From an uncultured Psychroserpens sp. (GTDB taxonomy: Bacteria; Bacteroidota; Bacteroidia; Flavobacteriales; Flavobacteriaceae), in NCBI RefSeq assembly GCF_947501425.1, contig NZ_CANMVN010000002.1:372001-436000 (forward strand): DNA of 64,000 bases, in the 5' to 3' direction. Numbering within the stretch: the stretch's first letter is position 1; every line of letters starts with the position of its first letter. Shown here in pieces: positions 54,964 to 63,485 of this stretch. Position numbers and translations under genes: made by a program. The notes under the pieces were generated by a model. The model saw only the letters and a list, made by a program, of their open reading frames with translations, did no database searches and was not told the DNA's origin.

Positions 54964-54985
54964 CAAAAAATAAACACACTAAGAA

Positions 54986-55207
54986 ATGTATTGGACATTA
55001 GAATTAGCATCATATTTAAGTGATGCGCCTTGGCCAGCAACAAAAGACGAATTAATTGACTACGCTATTAGAACAGGAGCTCCTTTGGAAGTTGTTGAAA
55101 ATCTACAAGCGATAGAAGACGAAGGCGACTCTTACGATTCCATTGAAGAAATCTGGTCAGATTATCCGACAGACGAAGACTATCTCTGGAATGAAGATGA
55201 GTATTAA
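54986..55207 (+). CDS. DUF2795 domain protein
   Basis: 73 residues, highly acidic. MYWTLELASYLSDAPWPATK followed by DELIDYAIRTGAPLEVVENL is the DUF2795 pattern; the rest is an acidic tail (EDEGDSYDSIEEIWSDYPTD). Small soluble protein of unknown function conserved in Flavobacteriaceae upstream of or near secA, by my recollection. It has its own promoter and terminator. Confidence 0.88.
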   Translation: MYWTLELASYLSDAPWPATKDELIDYAIRTGAPLEVVENLQAIEDEGDSYDSIEEIWSDYPTDEDYLWNEDEY

Positions 55208-55250
55208 AGTAATTGAACATAAAATTACTTTCTCAATATAAGAAACGTTA

Positions 55251-55276
55251 AAAAGTCTCATTTGGAGACTTTTTTT
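55251..55276 (+). terminator. Rho-independent terminator after the DUF2795 gene
   Basis: Nine-bp perfect stem (55251-55259 with 55265-55273), loop ATTTG, followed by a seven-base T run. Confidence 0.85.
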
Positions 55277-55311
55277 GTGCCTTTTTTTTCGTAAAAACAT
55301 AACACAAATCA

Positions 55312-55319
55312 TATCTTTG
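55312..55319 (+). promoter_or_regulatory. -7 promoter box for secA
   Basis: TATCTTTG matches TAnnTTTG and lies 58 bases before the secA ATG, leaving a 5' leader of about 50 bases. No convincing -33 box. Confidence 0.55.
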
Positions 55320-55377
55320 GAATTCCTTAATTTTAAAGATAAAACGTTGTTCGCAACGTTCTAAATAATATATACAC

Positions 55378-58300
55378 ATGAGTTTTTTAAATTCAGTACT
55401 TAAAGTATTTGTTGGAGACAAATCCAAACAAGATGTCAAGGCGCTTTCGCCTATTGTTGATCAGGTAAAATCTTTTGAAAGTGCCCTCGAGCAATTATCA
55501 CATGACGAGTTAAGAGCAAAAACAGCCGAGTTCAAAGAAAAAATTGCAGCAGCACGTCAACCACTTCAAGATCAAATAGACCAACTCTTACTAGATGCCG
55601 AAGCTACAGAAGACATTGACAAAAGAGAGGATATCTATGTTGAAATCGATAAAATTGAAGACGAGATCTACGAGGTAACCGAAGTTGTCCTTAACGATAT
55701 TATGGCTGAAGCCTTTGCTGTGGTTAAAGAAACAGCAAAGCGTTTTGTTAACAACACCAAAATTGTTGTTAAAGCTAATGAATTTGACCGCTTGGTATCT
55801 GGCGAAAATGATTATGTGACCTTACAAGGTGATGAAGCCGTTTGGTCTAATTCATGGGATGCTGCAGGTAAGCCTATTACTTGGGACATGGTGCACTATG
55901 ATGTACAACTTATTGGTGGTGCTGCTATGCACCAAGGAAAAATTGCAGAGATGCAAACTGGTGAAGGTAAAACCTTAGTAGCAACACTTCCTGTATACTT
56001 AAATGCCTTATCTGGTAAAGGTGTGCATTTAGTAACCGTAAATGATTACTTAGCAAAACGTGATAGCGCGTGGATGGCTCCAATTTTTCAGTTTCACGGA
56101 ATGAGTATTGATTGTATAGACTACCATCAACCTAACTCAGAAGCACGTCGTAAGGCCTATAGAGCAGATATCACCTACGGAACCAACAACGAATTTGGTT
56201 TTGACTACCTAAGAGATAATATGGCACATTCGCCAGATGACCTGGTTCAGCGTCCGCATCACTTCGCTATTGTGGATGAGGTGGATTCGGTATTGGTTGA
56301 TGATGCGCGTACACCATTAATTATTTCCGGACCGATTCCGCAAGGAGATCGTCACGAATTTATCGAGCTGAAACCTAAAGTTGATGATATTGTTAGTACC
56401 CAACGAAAAGAATTGGTTGGTGTATTAGCTGAAGCCAAGAAGCTAATTGCAGAAGGCGATACCAAAGAAGGTGGTTTCTTATTATTAAGAGCCTATAGAG
56501 GTATTCCGAAGAATAAAGCCTTGATTAAATATTTAAGTGAAGAAGGGATCAAGCAGTTACTCCAAAAAACAGAGAACTTCTACATGCAGGATAACAACAG
56601 AGAAATGCCTAAAATTGATGCAGAACTCTACTACGTTATCGAAGAAAAAAACAACCAGGTAGAATTAACCGATAAAGGTGTTGAATTCCTTTCTGGTAAA
56701 GACAATCCAGATTTCTTTGTGATGCCAGAAATTGGTTTGGAGATTGCAAAAATCGAGGCTAAAGGACTTACAAAAGAGGAAGAGGCTGAAGAGAAAGAAG
56801 AACTATTTAGAGACTTCGGGATCAAATCGGAACGTATCCACACCCTTAACCAGTTGTTGAAAGCCTATGCTTTGTTTGAAAAAGACATTCAGTATGTAGT
56901 GATCGATAACAAGGTGATGATTGTTGACGAACAAACTGGTCGTATTATGGATGGTCGTCGTTATAGTGACGGACTCCACCAAGCGATTGAAGCCAAGGAA
57001 AATGTAAAGATCGAAGATGCCACGCAAACCTTTGCTACAGTAACCCTTCAGAATTATTTCAGAATGTACCGAAAGCTATCTGGTATGACAGGTACAGCAG
57101 TTACTGAAGCTGGAGAATTCTGGGAAATCTATAAATTAGATGTGGTTGAAATTCCAACCAACAGACCAATTGCACGTGACGATAAACAGGATTTAGTTTA
57201 TAAAACGAAACGTGAAAAATACAACGCTGTTATTGACGAGGTAACGAAATTATCTCAAGCAGGACGACCAGTATTAATTGGTACAACCTCTGTAGAGATT
57301 TCGGAGTTACTCGGAAAAATGCTAAGCATTAGAAAAGTACCTCATAATGTACTGAACGCGAAACTCCATAAAAAAGAAGCCGATATTGTTGCTGAAGCTG
57401 GACAACCAGGACAAGTAACGATTGCAACTAACATGGCAGGTCGTGGTACTGATATTAAATTATCTGACGAAGTTAAAGACGCAGGTGGTTTAGCCATTGT
57501 AGGTACAGAACGTCACGATTCTCGACGTGTCGACAGACAGTTACGTGGTCGTGCAGGTCGTCAGGGTGATCCTGGAAGCTCGCAGTTCTACGTATCGTTA
57601 GAAGATAACTTAATGCGTCTCTTTGGTAGTGAACGAATTGCCAAGATGATGGATAAAATGGGATTAAAAGAAGGTGAAGTGATTCAGCATTCTATGATTT
57701 CAAAATCGATTGAGCGTGCTCAGAAAAAAGTAGAGGAAAATCAGTTTGGTGTTCGTAAGCGTCTCTTAGAATATGATGATGTGATGAATGCACAACGTGA
57801 AGTGGTATACAAACGTCGTCGTCATGCCTTACATGGTGAGCGACTTCGAGTGGACTTAGCAAATATGATCTACGATACTTCTGAAGGTATTGCTGAAACC
57901 AATAAAGCTGCTGAAGATTTCAAGAACTTCGAGTTTGAATTGATCAGATACTTCTCTATGAGTTCTCCAATTTCCGAAGCTGAATTTGGAAAGCTATCGG
58001 TTCAGGATATTGCAGGAAAAGTATATAAAGCGGCGTTTGAGCATTACAGAGAAAAGATGCGACGTAATGCGGAGTTGGCATTCCCTGTGATTGAGAATGT
58101 ATATCTCAACCAACGTGATAAATACAAGCGTATTGTCGTACCATTTACAGATGGCGTCAAGAATTTACAGGTGGTTACCGATCTTGAAAAAGCGTATGAA
58201 AGTAAAGGAACACAGCTGATTAATGATTTTGAAAAGAACATTACTTTGGCCATTGTAGATGATGCTTGGAAAACGCATTTACGCAAAATGGACGAGTTAA

Positions 58301-58728
58301 AGCAGTCGGTACAATTAGCAGTTCACGAGCAAAAAGATCCGTTGTTGATTTACAAGTTTGAAGCTTTTGAGTTGTTCAAGGACATGATTGACCAGGTGAA
58401 TAAAGATGTGATCTCGTTCTTATTTAAAGGCGAATTACCTACGGAAACACAAAACAATATTCAAGAAGCGAAAGCACGTAAGCAAGAAAAGTTACAGACG
58501 CAAAAAGACGAGATTCCAAATATGGATGAACGTGCTGCACAAAGCCGAGCAGCTGGAAACACGCAACGTCAACCAGAAGTTGTAGAAACCATCGTACGTG
58601 ACAAACCAAAAATTGGACGTAACGATCGTGTAACGATCAAGCATGTGATGAGTGGTGAGAATAAAGTGGTGAAGTACAAACAAGCGGAACCATTAATCGC
58701 TAAAGGCGAATGGGTCTTAGTAGATTAA
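55378..58728 (+). CDS. secA: preprotein translocase ATPase SecA
   Basis: 1116 residues, about 200 longer than E. coli SecA. Walker A lies in EMQTGEGKTLVATLPVYLNA, DEAD-like Walker B in FAIVDEVDSVLVDDARTPLI, and the second motor domain shows TNMAGRGTDIKL and RQLRGRAGRQGDPGSS. Insertions are visible near residues 75-105 (acidic coiled helix) and 340-500. The C-terminus lacks the zinc-binding CxCx8CH/C tail and ends WVLVD. SecA drives export through SecYEG. Length and zinc-less tail match other Bacteroidota. Confidence 0.97.
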   Translation: MSFLNSVLKVFVGDKSKQDVKALSPIVDQVKSFESALEQLSHDELRAKTAEFKEKIAAARQPLQDQIDQLLLDAEATEDIDKREDIYVEIDKIEDEIYEVTEVVLNDIMAEAFAVVKETAKRFVNNTKIVVKANEFDRLVSGENDYVTLQGDEAVWSNSWDAAGKPITWDMVHYDVQLIGGAAMHQGKIAEMQTGEGKTLVATLPVYLNALSGKGVHLVTVNDYLAKRDSAWMAPIFQFHGMSIDCIDYHQPNSEARRKAYRADITYGTNNEFGFDYLRDNMAHSPDDLVQRPHHFAIVDEVDSVLVDDARTPLIISGPIPQGDRHEFIELKPKVDDIVSTQRKELVGVLAEAKKLIAEGDTKEGGFLLLRAYRGIPKNKALIKYLSEEGIKQLLQKTENFYMQDNNREMPKIDAELYYVIEEKNNQVELTDKGVEFLSGKDNPDFFVMPEIGLEIAKIEAKGLTKEEEAEEKEELFRDFGIKSERIHTLNQLLKAYALFEKDIQYVVIDNKVMIVDEQTGRIMDGRRYSDGLHQAIEAKENVKIEDATQTFATVTLQNYFRMYRKLSGMTGTAVTEAGEFWEIYKLDVVEIPTNRPIARDDKQDLVYKTKREKYNAVIDEVTKLSQAGRPVLIGTTSVEISELLGKMLSIRKVPHNVLNAKLHKKEADIVAEAGQPGQVTIATNMAGRGTDIKLSDEVKDAGGLAIVGTERHDSRRVDRQLRGRAGRQGDPGSSQFYVSLEDNLMRLFGSERIAKMMDKMGLKEGEVIQHSMISKSIERAQKKVEENQFGVRKRLLEYDDVMNAQREVVYKRRRHALHGERLRVDLANMIYDTSEGIAETNKAAEDFKNFEFELIRYFSMSSPISEAEFGKLSVQDIAGKVYKAAFEHYREKMRRNAELAFPVIENVYLNQRDKYKRIVVPFTDGVKNLQVVTDLEKAYESKGTQLINDFEKNITLAIVDDAWKTHLRKMDELKQSVQLAVHEQKDPLLIYKFEAFELFKDMIDQVNKDVISFLFKGELPTETQNNIQEAKARKQEKLQTQKDEIPNMDERAAQSRAAGNTQRQPEVVETIVRDKPKIGRNDRVTIKHVMSGENKVVKYKQAEPLIAKGEWVLVD

Positions 58729-58734
58729 GTATAC

Positions 58735-58866
58735 TGTCACACTGAGCGAAGTCGAAGTGCAACTCAAGCAAACTGTCACACTGAGCGCAATCACATGTCA
58801 TGCTGAGCATAATTATATGTCATGCTGAGCGTAGTCGAAGCATGTCACACTGAGCATTACCGAGAA
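58735..58866. repeat. five degenerate copies of a TGTCAxxCTGAGC repeat
   Basis: Copies start at 58735, 58774, 58796, 58818 and 58843 with core TGTCAYRCTGAGCG. Copies 1 and 4 carry the longer form ending AGTCGAAG. Spacings are 39, 22, 22 and 25 bases. They lie between the secA stop and its terminator, so they are transcribed. Similar intergenic repeats are, from memory, frequent in Bacteroidota genomes; their function is not established. Confidence 0.75.
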
Positions 58867-58922
58867 TCAATATACTTGTTGATACGAAGGTACCAAGCGA
58901 AGCTTACCGAAGTGCTAAACAT

Positions 58923-58957
58923 AAAAATCCCGAACACAAGGTGTTCGGGATTTTTTT
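58923..58957. terminator. strong Rho-independent terminator after secA
   Basis: A 15-bp perfect stem (58923-58937 with 58941-58955), loop AAG, then T residues. The 5' A run makes it potentially bidirectional. Confidence 0.9.
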
Positions 58958-59365
58958 ATGGATTCGACATTAATTAATAGCTTCTCCCTGATGTGCCGAA
59001 TTCAAATGTATAGTTACTGGATTTACCAGTATATAACAATTGGTTAGTTGATCGTCATTTCTGACTTTACTAAAACGTATATTACAAATATCTAGCACTA
59101 AGCGATAAAATATACAGGTATATTTACGGGGTTTGGAAAATAAGTAGAATTACGTATCGACATCTTCTCTTGAATTTGCAACTTTAATACAACCTATTGG
59201 AAATCAAAAATATACCTAGTAATAGGTATAGTTTGGTGTTGTTTTCTAGAATATATTTATGAATTAGAATAACGCTGAGACTTGGTTTATCCAGAAGATA
59301 GATTTGGATAAGTGCTATTGATGTTATTATATAGGGCGTTGTGAGCAAGCTGACCAAAAACACGA
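58958..59365 (+). other. intergenic region at the left edge of the accessory island
   Basis: About 400 bases, very AT-rich, without a credible ORF. It contains the palindrome at 59211-59230, a -7-like TATATTTA at 59252-59259 and GGGCGTTGT at 59334-59342, which recurs downstream of the OLD gene. It probably holds the promoter and leader of the OLD gene and marks the change from core to accessory DNA. Confidence 0.5.
59211..59230. promoter_or_regulatory. operator-like palindrome upstream of the OLD gene
   Basis: TATACCTA (59211-59218), spacer GTAA, TAGGTATA (59223-59230), a perfect inverted repeat. Its centre is about 31 bases before the first base of TATATTTA at 59252. A near-identical palindrome occurs at 61440-61457 with about the same distance to a -7-like box. 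Confidence 0.45.
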
Positions 59366-61288
59366 ATGAAACTAAACAAACTTAAATTAAAGAACTTTAG
59401 AAGTTATTCTCAAGAAACTGAAATTGATATTTCTGACTTGAATGTTATCATAGGAAAGAATGATGTTGGTAAATCATCAATTTTAGAAGCATTAGACATT
59501 TTTTTCAATAGCAAACCTGATAAAAATGACTTGTGCATCGAAAATGATAACAGCCGAATTGAAATTACTTGTGTTTTTTCGGATTTGCCTGAACAGTTAA
59601 TCTTAGATGACACAATTGCAACCAGCCTTTCTGAAGAATACCTTTTAAACTCAGATGATAAACTTGAAATTAAAAAATCATTTCCTGTTTCAGCTTCAGG
59701 AAGTGTTTCGGAAGAATCTGTTATAATTTGTGATTATCCCGACAACGAAAATTTATCCGATTTACTTTCCAAAAAAAGAACGACTTTACAACTACAATTT
59801 AAAGAGTTAGGAATAAACCCAGAAGGAGTAAATAAAACTAAAAGCAAAGAGTTAAGAAATGCCATTCGTAATCACTTTTACGAAGAAGGACAAATAACAA
59901 CTCAACAAGCCGAAATAAAAATTGACGGAAGATTAGACAACGAAGATAATAGAAAGAAAATATGGACAAATCTTAAAAAGTATTTACCATTATTCTCTTT
60001 GTTTTTTGTTGACAAGCAGTTAAATGACCAAGATTCTGACATTCAAGACCCAATGAAAGAAATAATCAAAGAGGTCCTAAAACGTGATAACATAACACCG
60101 TTGTTAGAACAATTAAAAGAAGCCGTACAAGATGCTTCGACAGACCTTGCTGACGATACAATTACTAAATTAAATGATTTAGACCCAGAATTAGCTGAAA
60201 CTTTGCGGTCTAATTTCCCTAAAGAACCAACTTGGAATTCAATATTCAAATTGACATTAGAAGATGAAAGAGGTGTTCCGCTAAACAAACGAGGAAGTGG
60301 AATGAGAAGACTTGTTTTATTAAGCTTTTTTAGAGCACAAGTTGAGAATAGAAGAACAGCAAATGCGCCAAATATTATTTATGCCCTTGAAGAACCGGAA
60401 ACGTCACAACATCCAGACTTTCAATTAATGATAGTAAATGCTTTAAAAGAACTTTCGGAAACGGATAACGCTCAAGTATTCTTTACAACACACAACTCAA
60501 ATTTAGCTAAAGAAATTCCAAAGGAATCTTTGAGATATGTTTATTCAGATAATGGACAAGTAAATGTTGAAAGTGGCTTAAATGATGATGGAACAGATAA
60601 TGAAGAAATAATAGACAGAATTATTCAAACACTTGGTGCATTACCTGACCCAAAAAACAAAGTTAAAGTTCTAATTTTTGTTGAAGGGGAAAATGATGTA
60701 AATGCATTGATAGGTTTAAGCAAGCTTTTAAATGGCACAGACGAAAACATAATAAATTTAGAAAATAACGAGGCTGTTGCATTTATTCCAACAGGTGGTT
60801 CTCAACTGAAATTTTATATAGAGAAAAAGTACTTAGACGGTTTATTACAATCACAAGTTCATATTTATGATTCTGATATTCCAGCATATGTGCAAAGTGT
60901 TGCTGACTTAAACGCAGAAGGAGTGGATACCAAAATAGGATTTAATACCACAAAAATTGAATTAGAAAATTATCTTCATCACGAAGCAATAATTGAATGT
61001 TACCAAGATTTAAATATCAACATAAATTTGACTGAAATTTTAGATGATGAAGATGTACCAACAAAAGTGGCTATGGCAGTTCATCAAGAAACAAGTGATA
61101 CAGATTGGAATGCTATAAATCCTGACCCTTTAAAAACTGCGGAAAAACAGAAGAAGAAAATATCAAATGCTAAACGACAATTAAATAATCTTTCGATAGA
61201 GAAAATGACAGTAGAAAGAATAATAGAACGTGGCGGATTTGATGAAGTTAAAAGTTGGTTGGACACTATTAAAGGATTTGTGGAATAA
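59366..61288 (+). CDS. OLD family ATP-dependent nuclease (AAA-TOPRIM)
   Basis: 640 residues. Residues of about 1-385 form the SMC/ABC-like ATPase: Walker A IIGKNDVGKSS (29-38), signature RGSGMRRLVLLS (309-320), Walker B YALEEPE (339-345) and the His switch FFTTHNS. The C-terminal TOPRIM part has the catalytic Glu in VLIFVEGENDV (E440), the DxD in HIYDSD (502-504) and IELENYLHH. OLD nucleases include phage P2 Old and serve anti-phage roles. No UvrD helicase or reverse transcriptase partner follows, so this is the stand-alone type. The flanks look like a mobile cassette. Confidence 0.92.
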   Translation: MKLNKLKLKNFRSYSQETEIDISDLNVIIGKNDVGKSSILEALDIFFNSKPDKNDLCIENDNSRIEITCVFSDLPEQLILDDTIATSLSEEYLLNSDDKLEIKKSFPVSASGSVSEESVIICDYPDNENLSDLLSKKRTTLQLQFKELGINPEGVNKTKSKELRNAIRNHFYEEGQITTQQAEIKIDGRLDNEDNRKKIWTNLKKYLPLFSLFFVDKQLNDQDSDIQDPMKEIIKEVLKRDNITPLLEQLKEAVQDASTDLADDTITKLNDLDPELAETLRSNFPKEPTWNSIFKLTLEDERGVPLNKRGSGMRRLVLLSFFRAQVENRRTANAPNIIYALEEPETSQHPDFQLMIVNALKELSETDNAQVFFTTHNSNLAKEIPKESLRYVYSDNGQVNVESGLNDDGTDNEEIIDRIIQTLGALPDPKNKVKVLIFVEGENDVNALIGLSKLLNGTDENIINLENNEAVAFIPTGGSQLKFYIEKKYLDGLLQSQVHIYDSDIPAYVQSVADLNAEGVDTKIGFNTTKIELENYLHHEAIIECYQDLNININLTEILDDEDVPTKVAMAVHQETSDTDWNAINPDPLKTAEKQKKKISNAKRQLNNLSIEKMTVERIIERGGFDEVKSWLDTIKGFVE

Positions 61289-61295
61289 AAAGCCA

Positions 61296-61427
61296 GCTCA
61301 CAACAACGTATATAAAAAATAGCGGTTTTAGTGCTTAAACGAAAGATTAATAATAAAATAAAGGTCAGTTATAAACCGAAAAGTTAATGCTTAAAAATCC
61401 GCTACTTTTCATATACAAGGGCGTTGT
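61296..61427 (+). repeat. attC-like imperfect hairpin after the OLD gene
   Basis: Outer arms ACAACG (61303-61308) and CGTTGT (61422-61427); next GTATAT (61308-61313) with ATATAC (61411-61416); then TAGCGG (61320-61325) with CCGCTA (61399-61404). The segment begins GCTCACAAC (61296-61304), the exact complement of GTTGTGAGC at 59338-59346 in front of the OLD gene. This is the layout of an integron cassette end, but the core does not fit the classical RYYYAAC/GTTRRRY consensus well. Confidence 0.45.
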
Positions 61428-61439
61428 ATAACAGTAAGA

Positions 61440-61457
61440 ATACCTAATAATGGGTAT
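61440..61457. promoter_or_regulatory. operator-like palindrome upstream of the 61505 gene
   Basis: ATACC (61440-61444) with GGTAT (61453-61457), extended by GA and TC outside; overall ATACCTAATAATGGGTAT, 16 of 18 bases like the palindrome at 59212-59229. The -7-like TACTTTTA (61479-61486) follows about 30 bases from its centre and 19 bases before the ATG. Confidence 0.45.
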
Positions 61458-61504
61458 TCCGAACAATAAAAATATATGTACTTTTAAAACTAAAACCAAC
61501 CATT

Positions 61505-62767
61505 ATGAAAATCAAATTTATTATCTCGTTTTTAACAATATTAATGACTAATATAATTAATGCTAAAGACATTAAATTTACATTTAATAATAAAACTGGT
61601 CAGGATATAATAAATCTGGAATATTGGTTAGGTTCTGTAACAGAGTCGAATAGTCCTAGTTTAGCATATAATTCAAAAGGACCAGTTACAAAAGATACGG
61701 AAAAAAGCATTTTGATTGACTTTCATAAAAGAAAGAGAAACACTGTATTAATAAAAGCATATTTAAAAGGAGGCGGTTTTATCAGACAAAAATATACAAT
61801 AGGTAAAAGCGAAACAAATCCAACACTAGAAATAATCAACATTGCAGAAAAAATACCTACTGATGAATTTAAGAAGATAAAAACAAAATTTACAGAACTA
61901 AAACTAGATGGAGAAAATATTAAGGCTAGTGATGTCAATGGTATTAACGCTTTAATAGGTTCAGTTCGGATTTATGACAGCAATGATAAAGTCATATATA
62001 AAATTGACCCTAACGTTTTAAAAACAAAAATTACGACTACTTCCTTACCAGATTTAAAGCAAAAAATTGAAGGAATTTTTTCTAGTGAAACTGCTATTTC
62101 TGGAGAAGTCAATCTTCCATTTGCAAACTTATCTTCATCATTTTCAACTGGAGATGTAGCAAAATTTATCTGGGAAATTGAAGATGTTGGTCAATTCAAT
62201 TGGTCGTCCACAAATGGAAAAAGCCTTGCTCAATTATTTTATGCACTGCCTCAAGAAACTAAAGATGTTCTTGTCCAGTTATATTCCGATAATCCAAATG
62301 CGAAAATGAAATTTATTGACCAAGCCTTTATGATTGGTCGTCTTGAAGTAACCACAAAAAGAACAAGAAAGATAACTTCAGATTCAGAATTAAATGCTTC
62401 AAATTTTGTGACTGGAAAAGGAAACTATTTATTTTTAGATGATATATCCGATGAATTTGTAGTGAAAAATGTAATTACTGAAATTAATGGATATGATGCA
62501 TCTGCTTTATTAAAAACAATGTATTTGAGCGAAAAAGCAAAAGAACAAAACTCAATTACTTCCCTAAATAACGAACGAATTAAAACTGAATATAATTTTC
62601 TAACACAACTATATCCTGAATTATTAAAACCAACTTCGGAAGTTAATGTTATGAAAAAGGCAATTAGAGATTTAAATAAGAGTCAAGATAATCAGTTGTT
62701 ATTTATAAACAAGGCTTTAGAAAAACAGAACATTAAGATTGAGAACGTAGTTGAACAGAATAACTAA
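61505..62767 (+). CDS. secreted protein of unknown function
   Basis: 420 residues. A Sec signal peptide (IISFLTILMTNIINA) is cut near residue 21. The mature part begins with beta-rich sequence (IKFTFNNKTGQDIINLEYWL) and a central region GEVNLPFANLSSSFSTGDVA, then turns helical with a coiled-coil-like end (LNKSQDNQLLFINKALEKQN). I do not recognise a family. There is no lipobox and no catalytic motif. Its location in a cassette-like island beside an OLD nuclease is the only functional hint. Confidence 0.75.
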   Translation: MKIKFIISFLTILMTNIINAKDIKFTFNNKTGQDIINLEYWLGSVTESNSPSLAYNSKGPVTKDTEKSILIDFHKRKRNTVLIKAYLKGGGFIRQKYTIGKSETNPTLEIINIAEKIPTDEFKKIKTKFTELKLDGENIKASDVNGINALIGSVRIYDSNDKVIYKIDPNVLKTKITTTSLPDLKQKIEGIFSSETAISGEVNLPFANLSSSFSTGDVAKFIWEIEDVGQFNWSSTNGKSLAQLFYALPQETKDVLVQLYSDNPNAKMKFIDQAFMIGRLEVTTKRTRKITSDSELNASNFVTGKGNYLFLDDISDEFVVKNVITEINGYDASALLKTMYLSEKAKEQNSITSLNNERIKTEYNFLTQLYPELLKPTSEVNVMKKAIRDLNKSQDNQLLFINKALEKQNIKIENVVEQNN

Positions 62768-62888
62768 CAATTACGTTGCACAACAATGGCTATAAGTAAT
62801 TTCTTGTTCTCGCCTACTTTGACATGCACTTGAAAAACTAAGCACTTATATCCGAGACCTTTATGACACATTAAAAGAATTTTATATA
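62768..62888 (+). other. intergenic segment with degenerate cassette-boundary features
   Basis: TTGCACAAC at 62776-62784 matches 7 of 9 bases of the complement expected from the start of this cassette (GTTGTATAA at 61423). Further inside, CTATAAGT and ACTTATAT form short inverted arms. No clear right-hand CGTTGT motif is present. I see no ORF. Confidence 0.35.
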
Positions 62889-63485
62889 GTGGAATTTATT
62901 TATAAAATATTAAGACAATATCCCGAAATAGGCACTCTATTTATAGCTACAACATTCACAGCTTTAGGGTTTATTTTTAAGACCTTAATTGATACATTTT
63001 TAGAAAATAAAAAACATAGAAATGAAATTAGAAAATTATATTGGACAGAAAGAATAAGTGCTGCTAAAAAAGCATCAGAATATTACTTTGACCTTTTAGA
63101 GCTGATTGGTTTAATGATTCATAAAATAGATATAGTATTAAATCACAACGAACCAAGCTCTTTAGAGAATGTAATGCATGAAACAATAGAGAAAATTTCC
63201 CAAAGATCTGTTAACCCTTCAACTTTTGAACATCATCATATTCATATTTTCTATAACTTCGATTCTGAAGTTTTTGACAAGCTTAACACTGAATCGTTTG
63301 ATTTAATAAAAAAACTAGAAACAACTCATATTTCGGAAACTGATTCTAATGAAACTATAGACAAAAAGTTAAATCAAATGAAGTCTATACTAGTTTCATT
63401 AAAAGCAAATCATGAAACAAAAAAAGATTTGTATAAAAAGTACTTAAATAAAATAAATGAAGATTTATCTGAATTTGTAAAATAA
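62889..63485 (+). CDS. membrane-anchored coiled-coil protein of unknown function
   Basis: 198 residues, GTG start. One membrane segment at about 15-36 (GTLFIATTFTALGFIFKTLI) is followed by a long, charged helical region (ENKKHRNEIRKLYWTERISA, then IEKISQRS and KKDLYKKYLNKINEDLS). No catalytic motif and no known family. A TM plus cytosolic coiled coil is a common layout for effectors or partners in defence islands, but that is only suggestive. Confidence 0.65.
   Translation: MEFIYKILRQYPEIGTLFIATTFTALGFIFKTLIDTFLENKKHRNEIRKLYWTERISAAKKASEYYFDLLELIGLMIHKIDIVLNHNEPSSLENVMHETIEKISQRSVNPSTFEHHHIHIFYNFDSEVFDKLNTESFDLIKKLETTHISETDSNETIDKKLNQMKSILVSLKANHETKKDLYKKYLNKINEDLSEFVK

Noticed and set aside
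55248-55439. Minus-strand ORF over the secA leader
   Set aside because: It runs across a terminator, promoter and the start of secA, and its translation has no protein-like pattern.
58735-58866. CRISPR array
   Set aside because: Repeats are degenerate, spacings are too short and irregular (22-39 bases from start to start), and no cas genes are present.
59366-61288. Gabija GajA, or the OLD effector of a retron or PARIS-type system
   Set aside because: No UvrD-like helicase (GajB), reverse transcriptase, msr/msd structure or AriA-like partner lies next to it; the next gene encodes a secreted protein.
59401-63485. Integrase, transposase or tRNA attachment site for the right-end island
   Set aside because: None is visible in any frame, and no tRNA-like cloverleaf was found; a mobility gene could lie beyond the window.
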